In this document: piece after piece, positions 1-12,415 of the stretch
Layout: each line of letters opens with the position of its first letter
How positions within the stretch are numbered: position 1 is the first letter of the stretch
Assembly (NCBI RefSeq): GCF_036320965.1
Contig: NC_092270.1
Coordinates: forward strand, 17,340,908 to 17,404,907
Reading direction: 5' to 3'
Origin: Panulirus ornatus
Lineage: Eukaryota > Arthropoda > Malacostraca > Decapoda > Palinuridae
Length of the DNA: 64,000 bases
Notes under the pieces: generated by a model
Told to the model about the DNA's origin: nothing
The model's input: the letters and a program-made list of their open reading frames with translations, nothing else
Database searches by the model: none
Translations under genes and position numbers: made by a program

Positions 1-1794
1 AATTCCTCTTTGTCAATCTTTCCTCACTCATTCTCTCCATGTGCCCAAACCATTTCAAAACACCCTCTTCTGCTCTCTCAACCACACTCTTTTTATTACC
101 ACACATCTCTCTTACCCTATTATTACTTACTTGATCAAACCACCTCACACCACATATTGCCCTCAAACATCTCATTTCCAGCACATTCACCCTCCTCCGC
201 ACAACTCTATGTATAGCGCACGCCTCACAACCATATAACATTGTTGGAACCACTATTCCTTCAAACATACCCATTTTTGCTTTCTGAGATAATGTTCTCG
301 GCTTCCACAAATTCTTCAACGCTCATAGAACTTTCGCCCCTCCCCCACCCCATGATTCACTTCTGCTTCCATGGTTCCATCCGCTGCCAAGTGCACTCCC
401 AGATATCTAAAACACTTCACTTCCTCCAGTTTTTCTCCATTCAAACTTACCTCCTAATTGACATGTCCCTCAACCCTACTGTATCTAATAACCTTGCTCT
501 TATTCACATTTACTCTCAGCTTTCTTCTCTCACACACTTTACCAGACTCAATCGCCAACTTCTGCAGTTTCTCACATGAATCAGCCACCAGCGCTGTATC
601 ATCAGCGAACAACAATTGACTCACTTCCCAAGCTCTCTCATCTACAACAGCCTGCATACTGGCCCCTCTTTCCTAAACTCTTGCATTCACCTCCCTAACA
701 GCCCCATCCATAAAGAAACTAAACACCCATGGAGACATCACTTACCCCTGCTGCAAATCTACATTCACTGAGAACCAATCACTTTCCTCTCTTCCTACAC
801 GTACACATGCCTCACATCCTCGATAAAAACTTTTCACTCCTTCTAACAACCTACCTCCCACACCAGATATTCTTAATACCTTCCACAGAGCATCTCTGTC
901 AACTTTATCATATGCCTTCTCCAGATCCATAAATGCTGCATACAAATCCATTTGCTTTTCTAAGTATTTCTCATACATTCTTCAAAGCAAACACCTGATC
1001 CACACATCCTCATCCACTTCTGAAACCACATTGCTCTTCCCCAATCTGATGCTCTGTACATGCCTTCACCCTCTCAATCAATACCCTCCCATATAATTTA
1101 CCAGGAATACTCAACAAACTTATACCTTTGTAATTTGAGCACTCACGTTTATCCCCTTTGCCTTTGTACAATGGCACTATGCACGCATTCCGCCAATCAT
1201 CAGGCACCTCACCATGAGTCATACATACATTAAATAACCTTACCAACCAGTCAACAATACAGTCACCCCCTTTTTAATAAATTTCACTGCTATACCATCC
1301 AAACCCGCTGCCTTGCCAGCTTTCATCTTCCGCAAAGCTTTTACTACCTCATCTCTGTTTACCCAGTCATTCTCCCTAACCCTCTCACTTTGCACACCAC
1401 CTCGACCAAAACACCCTATATTTGCCACTCTGTCATCATACACAATCAACAAACCTTCAAAATACTCAGTCCATCTCCTTCTCACATCACCACTACTTGT
1501 TATTACCTCCCTATTAGCCCCCTTCACTGAAGTTCCCATTTGTTCCCTTGTCTTACGCACTTTATTTACCTCCTTCCAAAACATCTTTTTATTCTCCCTA
1601 AAATTTAATGATACTCTCTCACCCCAACTCTCATTTGCCCTCTTTTTCACCTCTCGCACCTTTCTCTTGACCTCCTGCCTCTATCTTTTATACATCTCCC
1701 AGTCATTTGCATTATTTCCCTGCAAAAATCGTCCAAATGCCTCTGTCTTCTCTTTCGCTAATGATAATATACTTCTTCATACCACTTTATGTTA
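1..1794 (-). mobile_element. RTE-like LINE copy, 5'-truncated, cut by window edge
   Basis: Minus-strand reading gives, in order, the endonuclease-RT linker (VKKRANESWGERVSLNFRENKKMF-type, split here by stops), the RT N-terminus (YKGKGDKRECSNYKGISLLS), motif A (FMDLEKAYDKVD), motif C (FADDTALVADS) and part of the C-terminal domain. Frameshifts and stops break it into at least four frames. The 5' end (right) stops in the linker near 1794, and the 3' end runs off the window. This is a non-functional, moderately old copy. Confidence 0.9.
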
Positions 1795-3077
1795 TGATGA
1801 ATATGAACCCTGTGGATGTGGAAGAGCTACTCACAAGAAATATTATTTTGGCTCCTAGATGACATCCTCATTTTCATGAGAAGCAGCTTATGTAGTGTGC
1901 ATTATGTTGGCTTTTCAGGATAGAGTAAAGGATATGGTTATGCCTAGCATGTTTGTGTTTTTGGAAGGTTAAATTGGAGTGTTTTGAAATTCAGCCCCTA
2001 TATGGCTTACCATATCATTTGATGGTCTCTTTGAGAATGAATTGCTGGCAGCACACATGAAATGCCACTTTAAATTTTCCTGTTTCAATTTAGTTATCCA
2101 GCTGACTTATCCTGCCATTAGTGGTCTATACTGTAGGTGCTCTTCTGTTATCAGAAAGGCAGAGAAAAAAATTCTGCTCTTCTCAGCACTCCTAAAATTA
2201 CAGTTATAAGTTCATGGCTGTTAATCACGTTTATAGTGACCCAGTGGAAAATGTACAAATTGTTTGATGATTTGAATGATGAGAAGAAATACGTATTGAA
2301 TGTTTCAATTTGTGAGGAAAGTAAAGAAGATTAACACAAGAAATGCAAAGAAGTATATGAAAGATTGGTTTCAGTTGGATTATATGGGGAGGCAGGCCTG
2401 CACAGGATTCAGCCTTACTGACCTTACCCATTTGATTGTGGCATAAATCATGTAAAATCTAGATGTATTAATGATAAGCACTGCTAAGGCCATACCCGTG
2501 TATGATGTATGAGTAGCCTATGAAATCAAGTTCAAAATAAGATAGAAACAAATCTCTTAGTAGTCTTCCCACACTTGATGACCAATGTCCCTCACACATT
2601 TTTTTAGTGTGAAAGATGTAATAATTCTAGATAAATTCATATCGTTTATGGCAAACTCTGTGCCTGTTTATGATAAGAGAACAGTCTGAAAACAAGCTCA
2701 GTTGAAAGAAAGAACATTATCTCTTTTATTTTCCTTTCTTATGGGGAACTGATAGAGGTGTCATCAACACCTTCCTGCACCCCTCATTCATCAGTGGACC
2801 AGCCAAACACATAGGTAATAATATAACTTTCTGTATAATTTTTGTTGCCTGAATGCTAGACTACCATTTAACCAATTCATGGGTTAATATATAGAAGTGA
2901 CTGAGATTTAGGACTTGTCATTTACAATGCCCTTCAAAGGGCACTCTTTCATTTATGCCACCCTTTTTCCCATATATAATGATAAGACAGGAAACAAAGC
3001 TTTAGTAAATTATATAATTTTCTCTCATTTTGGTACAAGTGAATAGTTTTGGTAAAGGTAAACTTTTACTCCTTCAG
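1795..3077. other. Intronic sequence, no gene seen
   Basis: AT-rich unique-looking sequence between the LINE fragment and the zinc-finger exon. Short frames on both strands lack motifs or splice context. A polypyrimidine-rich acceptor forms its right edge. Confidence 0.6.
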
Positions 3078-3293
3078 GTTACATTCTCACGACATATGGA
3101 GGGCCACAAGAGGAATGTGTGTAGCAAGTGTTCCCAAAGCTTCTGCAGCCACAAGAAATTAAAGGCACATATGAAAGCAGAGCACAATTTTGATTTGGTG
3201 TCAAAGACATATCCATGCCACAAGTGTAGCAGAAGCTTCCTCAAGCGATCATCCCTCTACTATCACTTTAAAGTCCATGCTTCGGAGAATGAG
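3078..3293 (+). CDS. C2H2 zinc-finger protein gene, internal exon (first in window)
   Basis: This 216-bp, phase 0/0 internal exon is bounded by a CTCCTTCAG acceptor and a GAG|GTAAGTAG donor. Its 72 codons begin inside a C2H2 finger: only the terminal RHMEGH (H-x3-H) is present, so the CxxC half must lie in an exon upstream of the window. Two complete fingers follow, CSKC..HMKAEH (C-x2-C-x12-H-x4-H) and CHKC..HFKVH (C-x2-C-x12-H-x3-H). The family binds nucleic acid in the nucleus, one zinc ion per finger. Reading through the ATG at 3030 is possible, but the clean acceptor and the half-finger argue for an internal exon. The exon's 3' edge and donor are repeated in tandem downstream. The orthologue was not recognised. 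Confidence 0.85.
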
Positions 3294-3544
3294 GTAAGTA
3301 GTGCTATGGAAGCTTTCCATGCACAGTCATAATGCTTCAGAGAATGTGATAAGTAGTGCTAAGGGGAACATTCTCTGCAGTCATAATGCTTCAGAGAAAA
3401 AGGTAAGTAGTGCTGTGGAAGCTTTCCTTGCACAGTCATAATGCTTCAGAGAATGAGGTAAGTAGTGCTATGGAAGCTTTCCCTGCACAGTCATAATGCT
3501 TCAGAGAATGAGCTAAGTAGTGCTGTGGAAGCTTTCCCTGCACA
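3277..3544 (+). repeat. Tandem duplication of an exon/intron boundary (about five 55-bp units)
   Basis: Units start at 3277, 3332, 3386, 3441 and 3496. Unit 1 contains the last codons of the zinc-finger exon and its GT donor. The donor core GAGGTAAGTAG is intact in units 1 and 4 and present as AAGGTAAGTAG in unit 3. It is lost in unit 2 (GATAAG) and unit 5 (GCTAAG). The duplication therefore created at least two extra usable donor sites just inside the intron. Confidence 0.9.
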
Positions 3545-4500
3545 TTTAATCATATTCATTATTATGACAATACAAATTATTCTAATTATTTTTCAGAGCA
3601 TGCATATGCCTTAAGCTGGATAGCAAGCATATTCCCTTACTGTATTTGCAGTATTTTTGTTTAGATGCTTTTACAAACTTTATCTGATGTAGGAGTGAAC
3701 ACTGAGGACTCTAAAGTCAGATTAGGCGTAAGAGTGTTGGAGTGAAACAAGCCAAAAATTTGCCATTAGTCACCATTAAACCACATATCAACTGGTCCTA
3801 GCCTGAGTCATATCTCACAGTCATATCCACATTCTCCATACTCCATAGCTTCATTTTTTTAATCCTGCCTTTAATAACATTCATCTTGTCATTCTGTTGT
3901 CATTTCTTGTGATTTTGTAGTTCTTAGTGACAAATGTCTTTATGCTGAATGTGATAAAAACTACACTTCCATCATTCACTGATTCTGTGATGATTTAGAA
4001 AATTTGTTTGAATCTTTCCAGACTCCTATACTTGACATGAGAAGATATTTGAAATCAGTAAACATCTTTGCTCAAAGCTTTTGTGGCTCTGATTCAGCAT
4101 ATGCATCCTTAGCCCAGCCCTTGCATTTTTAATGACTGGTTTGATTCTGTATCAGGCTGCATTTTTTAGTAAATCAACTACTCTTATAGTGACAACTTTG
4201 TCCATTCTTGGCAGCATTATTTAAAGGTTACTTATTTTTGATCAGTTGCTTTTTTTTTGCTGTGGCAGTTGTAGTATTCAGAAGACACTCTGTGTGTGAA
4301 ATATGCAGAAGTATTTCAAAGCAAATATTCTTAATTTTGCTGTTATAGTTTAGTATGGAATGCAGATGAATAAAATGATGTACTGTTTAATTTGGTGAGA
4401 CATTGTTTTTATATACTCTGAGTTTTTTAATTAATGCTGCTCGACTGCTAGGTGTATGAGATATTCCAAGAATATTCTGTGTATATTCTTCATCCAGCCC
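3545..4500. other. Intronic sequence, no gene seen
   Basis: AT-rich intron following the duplicated donor array. I see no coding potential, RNA gene or clear repeat. Confidence 0.55.
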
Positions 4501-5250
4501 AAAAATAATCAAAGATTTACATCCGTCAAGCTGCCGGTTAACCAGTCTTGCTCCTAAGTCCATCGGTATTGGTTCAACAGCCTCTGTACCTCTGGCTTTC
4601 TTTATAAGTTTCTTTATTGCTAATCAGCACTAATCCTGTATGCTATGCACTTTTCTGAAATTGACATCAACCAGACCATAAATTTTGCTGTTTGTCCGGA
4701 AACTAACAGTACATATTATTCTATATCCGGCTTCACTTAGTGCCCTGAGCACCTCAGTTTCATTGTCCCAAGGTTCCTATGCCTTTGCATCAGTCAGCAT
4801 ACTCCGAGTCTATTGCCCAGCTCCAAAATCTTCATCTCTGTCCCCATTATTTTCAGAAATATCATTATTCATTGTTATGGGCATTTCATCTAGTTCAACA
4901 GTCTCTAAGACATCTAGGATAGCCTCTTCAGATCTCACTTGTTCTTTAGTCATTCCATCTTCATTTCCTTGGTTACATTCTGTATCAACCTCCTCAGCTG
5001 ATGCCAATTTATGCTCATGATCATTTATATTAATTTTGAATTCCCTGAGTTCCTCTTTGAATTCATTACTTCCATCTCTAATTGCTTTTATTTTTAGTCT
5101 TCATTTTTATTATTTCCATCAACAAATCCAAACTTTTGTTCTCTGGTGGTACATGTTTTGTCACTTCCTTGTGCTTCCTTTTTGTAGATCTTATCACAGT
5201 TGCATGGCCCTGACATTCTCCCCTATCAAATCCATTTCTGGATAATATCA
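4500..5250 (-). mobile_element. Probable LINE ORF1-like remnant
   Basis: Minus-strand frames give a charged, Glu-rich helical segment (SAEEVDTECNQG..) and, downstream, a hydrophobic SLIIFGLDEE patch. The IVIFGxxE motif recurs in ORF1 proteins of several invertebrate LINEs. Stops and frameshifts separate the pieces. The assignment rests on this motif and the overall composition only. Confidence 0.35.
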
Positions 5251-5570
5251 CAGTGTAAAGAAGATTTAAATAAACAACTTTACTGTACGATAAGCAGGCA
5301 TAACTTGACTGCCTTTAGTGGTCTGTTGCCTGGACTAATTTGGACAAATTACCCTGTTTCCACTTATTGTCCTCAACTTTGCTTGGTTCAGGCAGTTTAA
5401 AGGTCTCAAACTGCTCCCTCCATAATGATAAGAATAACAATGATGTAGTTAGGTAACACAAATAGGTTTTATCCAGGAAATATTTTTTTGAATATACTGT
5501 TGTCAGTATTGCCATCAAGTTGTATATATTTTACCATATTTTACCATCTAAATTTTACTCAAAGTGACAC
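5251..5570. other. Intronic spacer, no feature seen
   Basis: AT-rich sequence between the ORF1-like remnant and the LINE insertion, with no supported feature. Confidence 0.5.
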
Positions 5571-5578
5571 TTCTTTAT

Positions 5579-6896
5579 TTTTTTTTTTTTTTTTGCTTTG
5601 TCGCTGTCTCCCGCATTTGCGAGGTAGCGCAAGGAAACAGATGAAAGAAATGGCCCAACCCACCCCCATACACATGTATATACATACGTCCACACACGCA
5701 AATATACATACCTACACAGCTTTCCATGGTTTACCCCAGACGCTTCACATGCCCTGATTCAATCCACTGACAGCACGTCAACCCCAGTATACCACATCAA
5801 TCCAATTCACTCTATTCCTTGCCCTCCTTTCACCCTCCTGCATGTTCAGGCCCCGATCACACAAAATCTTTTTCACTCCATCTTTCCACCTTCAATTTGG
5901 TCTCCCACTTCTCCTCGTTCCCTCCACCTCCGACACATATATCCTCTCGGTCAATCTTTCCTCACTCATTCTCTCCATGTGCCCAAACCATTTCAAAACA
6001 CCCTCTTCTGCTCTCTCAACCACGCTCTTTTTATTTCCACACATCTCTCTTACCCTTACGTTACTTACTCGATCAAACCACCTCACACCACACATTGTCC
6101 TCAGACATCTCATTTCCAGCACATCCATCCTCCTGCGCACAACTCTATCCATAGCCCACGCCTCGCTACCATACAACATTGTTGGAACCACTATTCCTTC
6201 AAACATACCCATTTTTGCTTTCCGAGATAATGTTCTCGACTTCCACACATTCTTCAAGGCCCCCAGGATTTTCGCCCCCTCCCCCACCCTATGATCCACT
6301 TCCGCTTCCATGGTTCCATCCGCTGCCAGATCCACTCCCAGATATCTAAAACACTTTACTTCCTCCAGTTTTTCTCCATTCAAACTTACCTCCCAATTGA
6401 CTTGACCCTCAACCCTACTGTACCTAATAACCTTGCTCTTATTCACATTTACTCTTAACTTTCTTCTTTCGCACACTTTACCAAACTCAGTCACCAGCTT
6501 CTGCAGTTTCTCACATGAATCAGCCACCAGCGCTGTATCATCAGCGAACAACAACTGACTCACTTCCCAAGCTCTCTCATCCCCAACAGACTTCATACTT
6601 GCCCCTCTTTCCAAAACTCTTGCATTTACCTCCCTAACAACCCCATCCATAAACAAATTAAACAACCATGGAGACATCACACACCCCTGCCGCAAACCTA
6701 CATTCACTGAGAACCAATCACTTTCCTCTCTTCCTACACGTACACATGCCATACATCCTCAATAAAAACTTTTCACTGCTTCTAACAACTTGCCTCCCAC
6801 ACCATATATTCTTAATACCTTCCACAGAGCATCTCTATCAACTCTATCATATGCCTTCTTCAGATCCATAAATGCTACATACAAATCCATTTGCTT
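5579..6896 (-). mobile_element. RTE-like LINE copy, 5'-truncated, short 3' tail
   Basis: A poly-T run at 5577-5594 (the copy's 3' A-tail) is followed, reading minus, by the 3' tail core and the RT C-terminal half. One frame (5892-6752) stays open from motif B through FADDTALVADS, CFRYLGVDL and WFGHMERMSEERL. The copy is truncated just upstream of RT motif A. An 8-bp match TTCTTTAT at 5571-5578 and 6897-6904 may be a target-site duplication, though it is weak because it abuts the T-tract. The 3' UTR is the short version and the coding frame ends at the TGA found in the young subfamily. Confidence 0.92.
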
Positions 6897-6904
6897 TTCT
6901 TTAT

Positions 6905-7749
6905 ATCAATTCTTAATACATTTGCTCACTCATATTATCCTTTTTACATTCAGTATTTTAAACTTTTGCTATACTAAGAGTGACAACACTTTGGGCATTA
7001 AATTGATAATTGATGTTTTCCCACCCCTCACACTTGCTGAAAATCTTAGATATTGCACAGTTAGACATAATGGCCAGTATATTTAAATCATCCAGGGGCC
7101 CCCTCACCCATCCCATCACCTTATGCATAATAGTCCTGCTGAAATGATAACCCTCCAAAACCTTAAGTAAGTCTGGCTGAGTCCAGGCTGTGGATCAGGC
7201 TGTGTAGTGTGGCCAGTAGTTGACTCCTTGTGATCCTAGAATTATTTCCTTCTGATTCAGAGTAAACTTTGCTGTATCCTAAAAACAGTCATGAAGGAAT
7301 AAAGTGAGTTTCCATTATGCTTGTTAACATTTCGTTTATTAATGTTCCATGGAAAACTTCAGGATGTAACAGAATTTGGCATGTAACAAACCACCCATCC
7401 CCCCAGTTAATCTGTTAGAATTAAGGTTCAATGTAGTCTATTGCTTTTTTTTTTTTTTTTTTTTAGAAAAATTGCTGGAATTTCAACTAGCCCCAGTGCT
7501 GAGTTTTCTCTAAGTTGATTGATGCATCATTTATGTCTCTCATAAGTTTGTCTGTAAGTGTATACTTGTTATAATCAGTAAATATATTTCTGTCAATTTC
7601 ATCATTCTCTCCTGCTAAACACTGACTTAAACTGGTTATTTAACATTCAACAGGTTCTTTTGCAGTCTTTACATAACTGTCACCTCCCCTCACTGGTCTA
7701 AATTCTGAATTTTTTTCTTTTATTTGTTTATTTATATAAGTAAATAGAA
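6905..7749. other. Intronic spacer with a T-tract
   Basis: Unique-looking AT-rich DNA. A run of about 20 T at 7447-7464 is the only conspicuous structure and has no LINE tail beside it. Confidence 0.5.
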
Positions 7750-7764
7750 CTCTTAGGTTTTTAT

Positions 7765-10067
7765 TATTTATATTTATTATACTTTGTCACTGTCTCCCGC
7801 GTTTGCGAGGTAGCGCAAGGAAACAGACGAAAGAAATGGCCCAACCCCCCCCCCATACACATGTATATACATATGTCCACACACGCAAATATACATACCT
7901 ACACAGCTTTCCATGGTTTACCCCAGACGCTTCACATGCCCTGCTTCAATCCACTGACAGCACGTCAACCCCGGTATACCACATCGCTCCAATTCACTCT
8001 ATTCCTTGCCCTCCTTTCACCTTCCTGCATGTTCAGGCCCCGATCACACAAAATCTTTTTCACTCCATCTTTCCACCTCCAATTTGGTCTCCCTCTTCTC
8101 CTTGTTCCCTCCACCTCCGACACATATATCCTCTTGGTCAATCTTACCTCACTCATCCTCTCCATGTGCCCAAACCACTTCAAAACACCCTCTTCTGCTC
8201 TCTCAACCACGCTCTTTTTATTTCCACACATCTCTCTTACCCTTACGTTACTCACTCGATCAAACCACCTCACACCACACATTGTCCTCAAACATCTCAT
8301 TTCCAGCACATCCATCCTCCTGCGCACAACTCTATCCATAGCCCACGCCTCGCAACCATACAACATTGTTGGAACCACTATTCCTTCAAACATACCCATT
8401 TTTGCTTTCCGAGATAATGTTCTCGACTTCCACACATTCTTCAAGGCCCCCAGGATTTTCACCCCCTCCCCCACCCTATGATCCACTTCCGCTTCCATGG
8501 TTCCATCCACTGCCAGATCCACTCCCAGATATCTAAAACACTTCACTTCCTCCAGTTTTGCTCCATTCAAACTCACCTCCCAATTGACTTGACCCTCAAC
8601 CCTACTGTACCTAATAACCTTGCTCTTATTCACATTTACTCTTAACTTTCTTCTTCCACACACTTTTCCAAACTCAGTCACCAGCTTCTGCAGTTTCTCA
8701 CATGAATCAGCCACCAGCGCTGTATCATCAGCGAACAACAACTGACTCACTTCCCAAGCTCTCTCATCCCCAACAGACTTCATACTTGCCCCTCTTTCCA
8801 AAACTCTTGCATTTACCTCCCTAACAACCCCATCCATAAACAAATTAAACAACCATGGAGACATCACACACCCCTGCCGCAAACCTACATTCACTGAGAA
8901 CCAATCACTTTCCTCTCTTCCTACACGTACACATGCCTTACATCCTCGATAAAAACTTTTCACTGCTTCTAACAACTTGCCTCCCACACCATATATTCTT
9001 AATACCTTCCACAGAGCATCTCTATCAACTCTATCATATGCCTTCTCCAGATCCATAAATGCTACATACAAATCCATTTGCTTTTCTAAGTATTTCTCAC
9101 ATACATTCTTCAAAGCAAACACCTGATCCACACATCCTCTACCACTTCTGAAACCACACTGCTCTTCCCCAATCTGATGCTCTGTACATGCCTTCACCCT
9201 CTCAATCAATACCCTCCCATATAATGTACCAGGAATACTCAACAAACTTATACCTCTGTAATTTGAGCACTCACTCTTATCCCCTTTGCCTTTGTACAAT
9301 GGCACTATGCACGCATTCCGCCAATCCTCAGGCACCTCACCATGAGTCATACATACATTAAATAACCTTACCAATCAGTCAACAATACAGTCACCCCCTT
9401 TTTTAATAAATTCCACTGCAATACCATCCAAACCTGCTGCCTTGCCGGCTTTCATCTTCCGCAAAGCTTTCACTACCTCTTCTCTGTTTACCAAATCATT
9501 TTCCCTAACCCTCTCACTTTGCACACCACCTCGACCAAAACACCCTATATCTGCCACTCTATCATCAAACACATTTAACAAACCTTCAAAATACTCACTC
9601 CATCTCCTTCTCACATCACCACTACTTGTTATCACCTCCCCACTTGCGCCCTTCACCGAAGTTCCCATTTGCTCCCTTGTCTTACGCACTTTATTTACCT
9701 CCTTCCAGAACATCTTTTTATTCTCCCTAAAATTTAATGATACTCTCTCACCCCAACTCTCATTTGCCCTTTTTTTCACCTCTTGCACCTATCTCTTGAC
9801 CTCCTGTCTCTTTCTTTTATACATCTCCCACTCAATTGCATTTTTTCCCTGCAAAAATCGTCCAAATGCCTCTCTCTTCTCTTTCACTAATACTCTTACT
9901 TCTTCATCCCACCACTCACTACCCTTTCTAATCAACCCACCTCCCACTCTTCTCATGCCACAAGCATCTTTTGCGCAATCCATTACTGATTCCCTAAATA
10001 CATCCCATTCCTCCCCCACTCCCCTTACTTCCATTGTTCTCACCTTTTTCCATTCTGTACTCAGTCT
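7765..10067 (-). mobile_element. RTE-like LINE copy, 5'-truncated, flanked by a 15-bp target-site duplication
   Basis: The best-bounded simple insertion. CTCTTAGGTTTTTAT occurs at 7750-7764 and 10068-10082, exactly flanking the element. Reading minus, the copy starts in the endonuclease-RT linker, carries a 469-codon open RT frame (7965-9374) and ends in the short 3' tail with an AT-rich terminal repeat. The RT frame contains YKGKGDKSECSNYRGISLL, motif A FMDLEKAYDRVD, motif B GLRQGCVMSP, motif C LLFADDTALVA, motif E FRYLGVDLA, and the C-terminal WFGHMERM and GRPNWRW. In-frame stops at 9374 and 9788 disable the upstream part. It is among the least decayed copies. Confidence 0.95.
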
Positions 10068-10082
10068 CTCTTAGGTTTTTAT

Positions 10083-10930
10083 CTATACTTTAAATTACTT
10101 TGTTTTTGTGGTTGTTGTTTTCTTTTATGTGATTCCATTATTTCCTTGTCTTCATTTCTCATTCTTTCTTCTGATTGCTCCATTCTACCTCAGCTTGTCA
10201 TAAATCTTAATATCTCATCCATCCTTTTCTCCTGTTCATCCATTGTTTTATATCCCAATGTATCTTTTTCTCTATATTTACTTATGTTTTACGTGGCATG
10301 AATTTTTCAATCATTTTATTGATGTAATCATAGAAGATTGCTGTGTTTATTTTTGCAATACAGGTACCTCTCAATGTATGCATATTTGATTTACACCATT
10401 TATAGAATAATGTGATCATCATTGGGCTGGCAGCATGGTGTTGTGACATTGCCAGCACCATACAAAGAGTACAGATATGCATGGCAGGGAAACAGTCTGT
10501 AGTCAGAGAGTGCTGCAGTATTTTGTTATGCAGTATACTGGATATTGCTTGTGCTTTGCCTCTTGCACCATGCCACCAGTGTTTTTTGAATTCCTCTGGT
10601 ACTGGTGATGTTAGGAATCAGAAGTCCATCACCACTGATGTTTAAGATGGATGTGCTCAAATGTTATGTGAGAGCTGAATGAACAACAGACATTAAGCAC
10701 GCCACCCTTGGACTTAGTAAATCTATACTGTGTACTATTTTTAGTAAATCTATACTGTGTACTATTTTTAGTAGTGCAGAGAACCTGGTGAGTGGCAAGA
10801 GTGGAAAGTTAATCTGTATATCTAGAACCTCGTAGTCCCATTGTTTAATTGCGAAGAGAATGGAATGAATGTTGAGCATATGGATTAACTACCATCAGCA
10901 TGCTTGTGATACAGGCAAAGGTCTATAGTA
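10083..10930. other. Intronic spacer with coiled-coil-like remnant and a small direct repeat
   Basis: Minus frames at about 10090-10260 read as charged helical segments (EKRMDEILRFMTS.. and EERMRNEDKEIMES..), possibly LINE ORF1 debris. At about 10716-10774 a ~30-bp segment containing TCTATACTGTGTACTATTTT is present twice in tandem. Nothing else is supported. Confidence 0.4.
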
Positions 10931-11026
10931 TATATGATGACTTCGCAGTGGAGAAAGCAGTAGAGATATTTCAAGCAACTCCTGGTTGGTTTGCAAATTT
11001 TAGGAAATGTTCCAATTTCCACAACA

Positions 11027-11562
11027 TCAAGATGACTGGTGAGGCTGCTTCTGCTGATGTCACACAAGATGACTGGTGAGGTTGCTTCTGCCAATGTCAC
11101 ATCAAGATGACTGGTGAGGCTGCTTCTGCTAATGTCACATCAAGATGACTGGTGAGGCTGCTTCTGCTGTCACATCAAGATGACTGGTGAGGTTGCTTCT
11201 GCTAATGTCACATCAAGATAACTGGTGAGGCTGCTTCTGCTGTCACATCAAGATGACTGGTGAGACTGCTTCTGCTGATGTCACATCAAGATGACTGTTG
11301 AGGTTGCTTCTGCTAATGTCACATCAAGATGACTGGTGAGGCTGCTTCTGCTGTCACATCAAGATGACTGGTGAGGCTGCTTCTGCTGTCACATCAAGAT
11401 GACTGCTGAGGTTGCTTCTGCTGTCACATCAAGATGACTGGTGAGGCTGCTGTCACATGAAGACACTGGTGAGGTTGCTTCTGCTGTCACATCAAGATGA
11501 CTGGTGAGGCTGCTTCTGTTGTCACATCAAGATGACTGGTGAGGTTGCTTCTGCTGATGCCA
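11027..11562. repeat. Minisatellite, about 15 units of 35 or 38 bp
   Basis: The unit core is ATCAAGATGACTGGTGAGGC followed by TGCTTCTGCT(AAT)GTCAC. About 15 copies are arranged head to tail. Most units are 35 or 38 bp and differ by a 3-bp indel (with or without AAT or GAT); a few carry further deletions, such as the ~29-bp unit near 11430. Every unit contains TGGTGAGG, which is splice-donor-like on the plus strand. Confidence 0.95.
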
Positions 11563-12415
11563 TTGCTACCAAAAATTTCTGGGGAACCCTTGAGACCATT
11601 ATCAAGATGGGCAGTTATTCTCTTAATCAGATTTTTAACATGGTTGAGACTGGATTATTTTAAAAGAGAATGCCTTAGAGAATGTATGTTTCCTGTGAAG
11701 AGAACACTGCACAGTAATTCAAAGTATGTTATTTTATATTTATATTAATAGAATTCATTGTACAGTATGTATATTATACTATTTTTTCTGGTACATGTAT
11801 GCTGTAGTGTTTCACTCATATAATATTCAGTACTGTCTTACTGATAATGAAACCCCCTAATCTCTATGAGGTACTTTATTTGATTTACACAACCATTTTC
11901 AAAAACCTAATATTGCATAAATCGAGAGGTCCCTGTACTGCTCATCAGAATTTCCCTTTGTTTTGTGTTAACTATTAGTTTTTTCATTCCACTTTCTTTG
12001 AAGAGAAAATGAAGTACTTTAAAGTAATTATGTCTTTTATTTCAGCCTGTTTATCTGTATCCATTTCGCAGTTACAGTTGACACATTTCAGTTTTGTTAT
12101 TATCAGATGTACTCATTTTAGAGACTTCAGGGTCTGAAATTAGTGTTACATCACTTGTAGAAATCAGGTTGATTGTGTGATAATTTCGTTTTGATTTCTT
12201 TATGATTTAGATTTGGTTGAATGCCTTGCAGTAGTTGATTACCTTGTTAGATTGTTCTCATTCCTCTGTTAAAGGATTGCTCTTGTTTATTTTGTAATTA
12301 CATCTGTATTCTGATCCACCCTTTTCCCATCAGATAAAAGTAAAATGAAAATCACCAAACCAAACTACTGCTCTTTGTAGTTTGAGACTATTCTTCAGTT
12401 TTCATTAGTATCTCA
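11563..12415. other. Intronic spacer, no gene seen
   Basis: AT-rich sequence between the minisatellite and the old LINE copy. No coding signal or repeat is recognised. Confidence 0.5.

Noticed and set aside
4685..5020. 111-codon plus frame
   Set aside because: It is the antisense of the Glu-rich minus-strand ORF1-like remnant, which is the better explanation.
7803..8481. Long plus-strand frames (204 and 206 codons) rich in His, Ser, Pro and Leu opposite the LINE
   Set aside because: They recur opposite every copy of the same RT region and are antisense shadows of its codon usage; no motif supports a product.
10412..10879. Short frames at 10412-10645 (plus) and 10664-10879 (minus)
   Set aside because: No motif, splice context or composition supports coding; one is inflated by a small tandem duplication.
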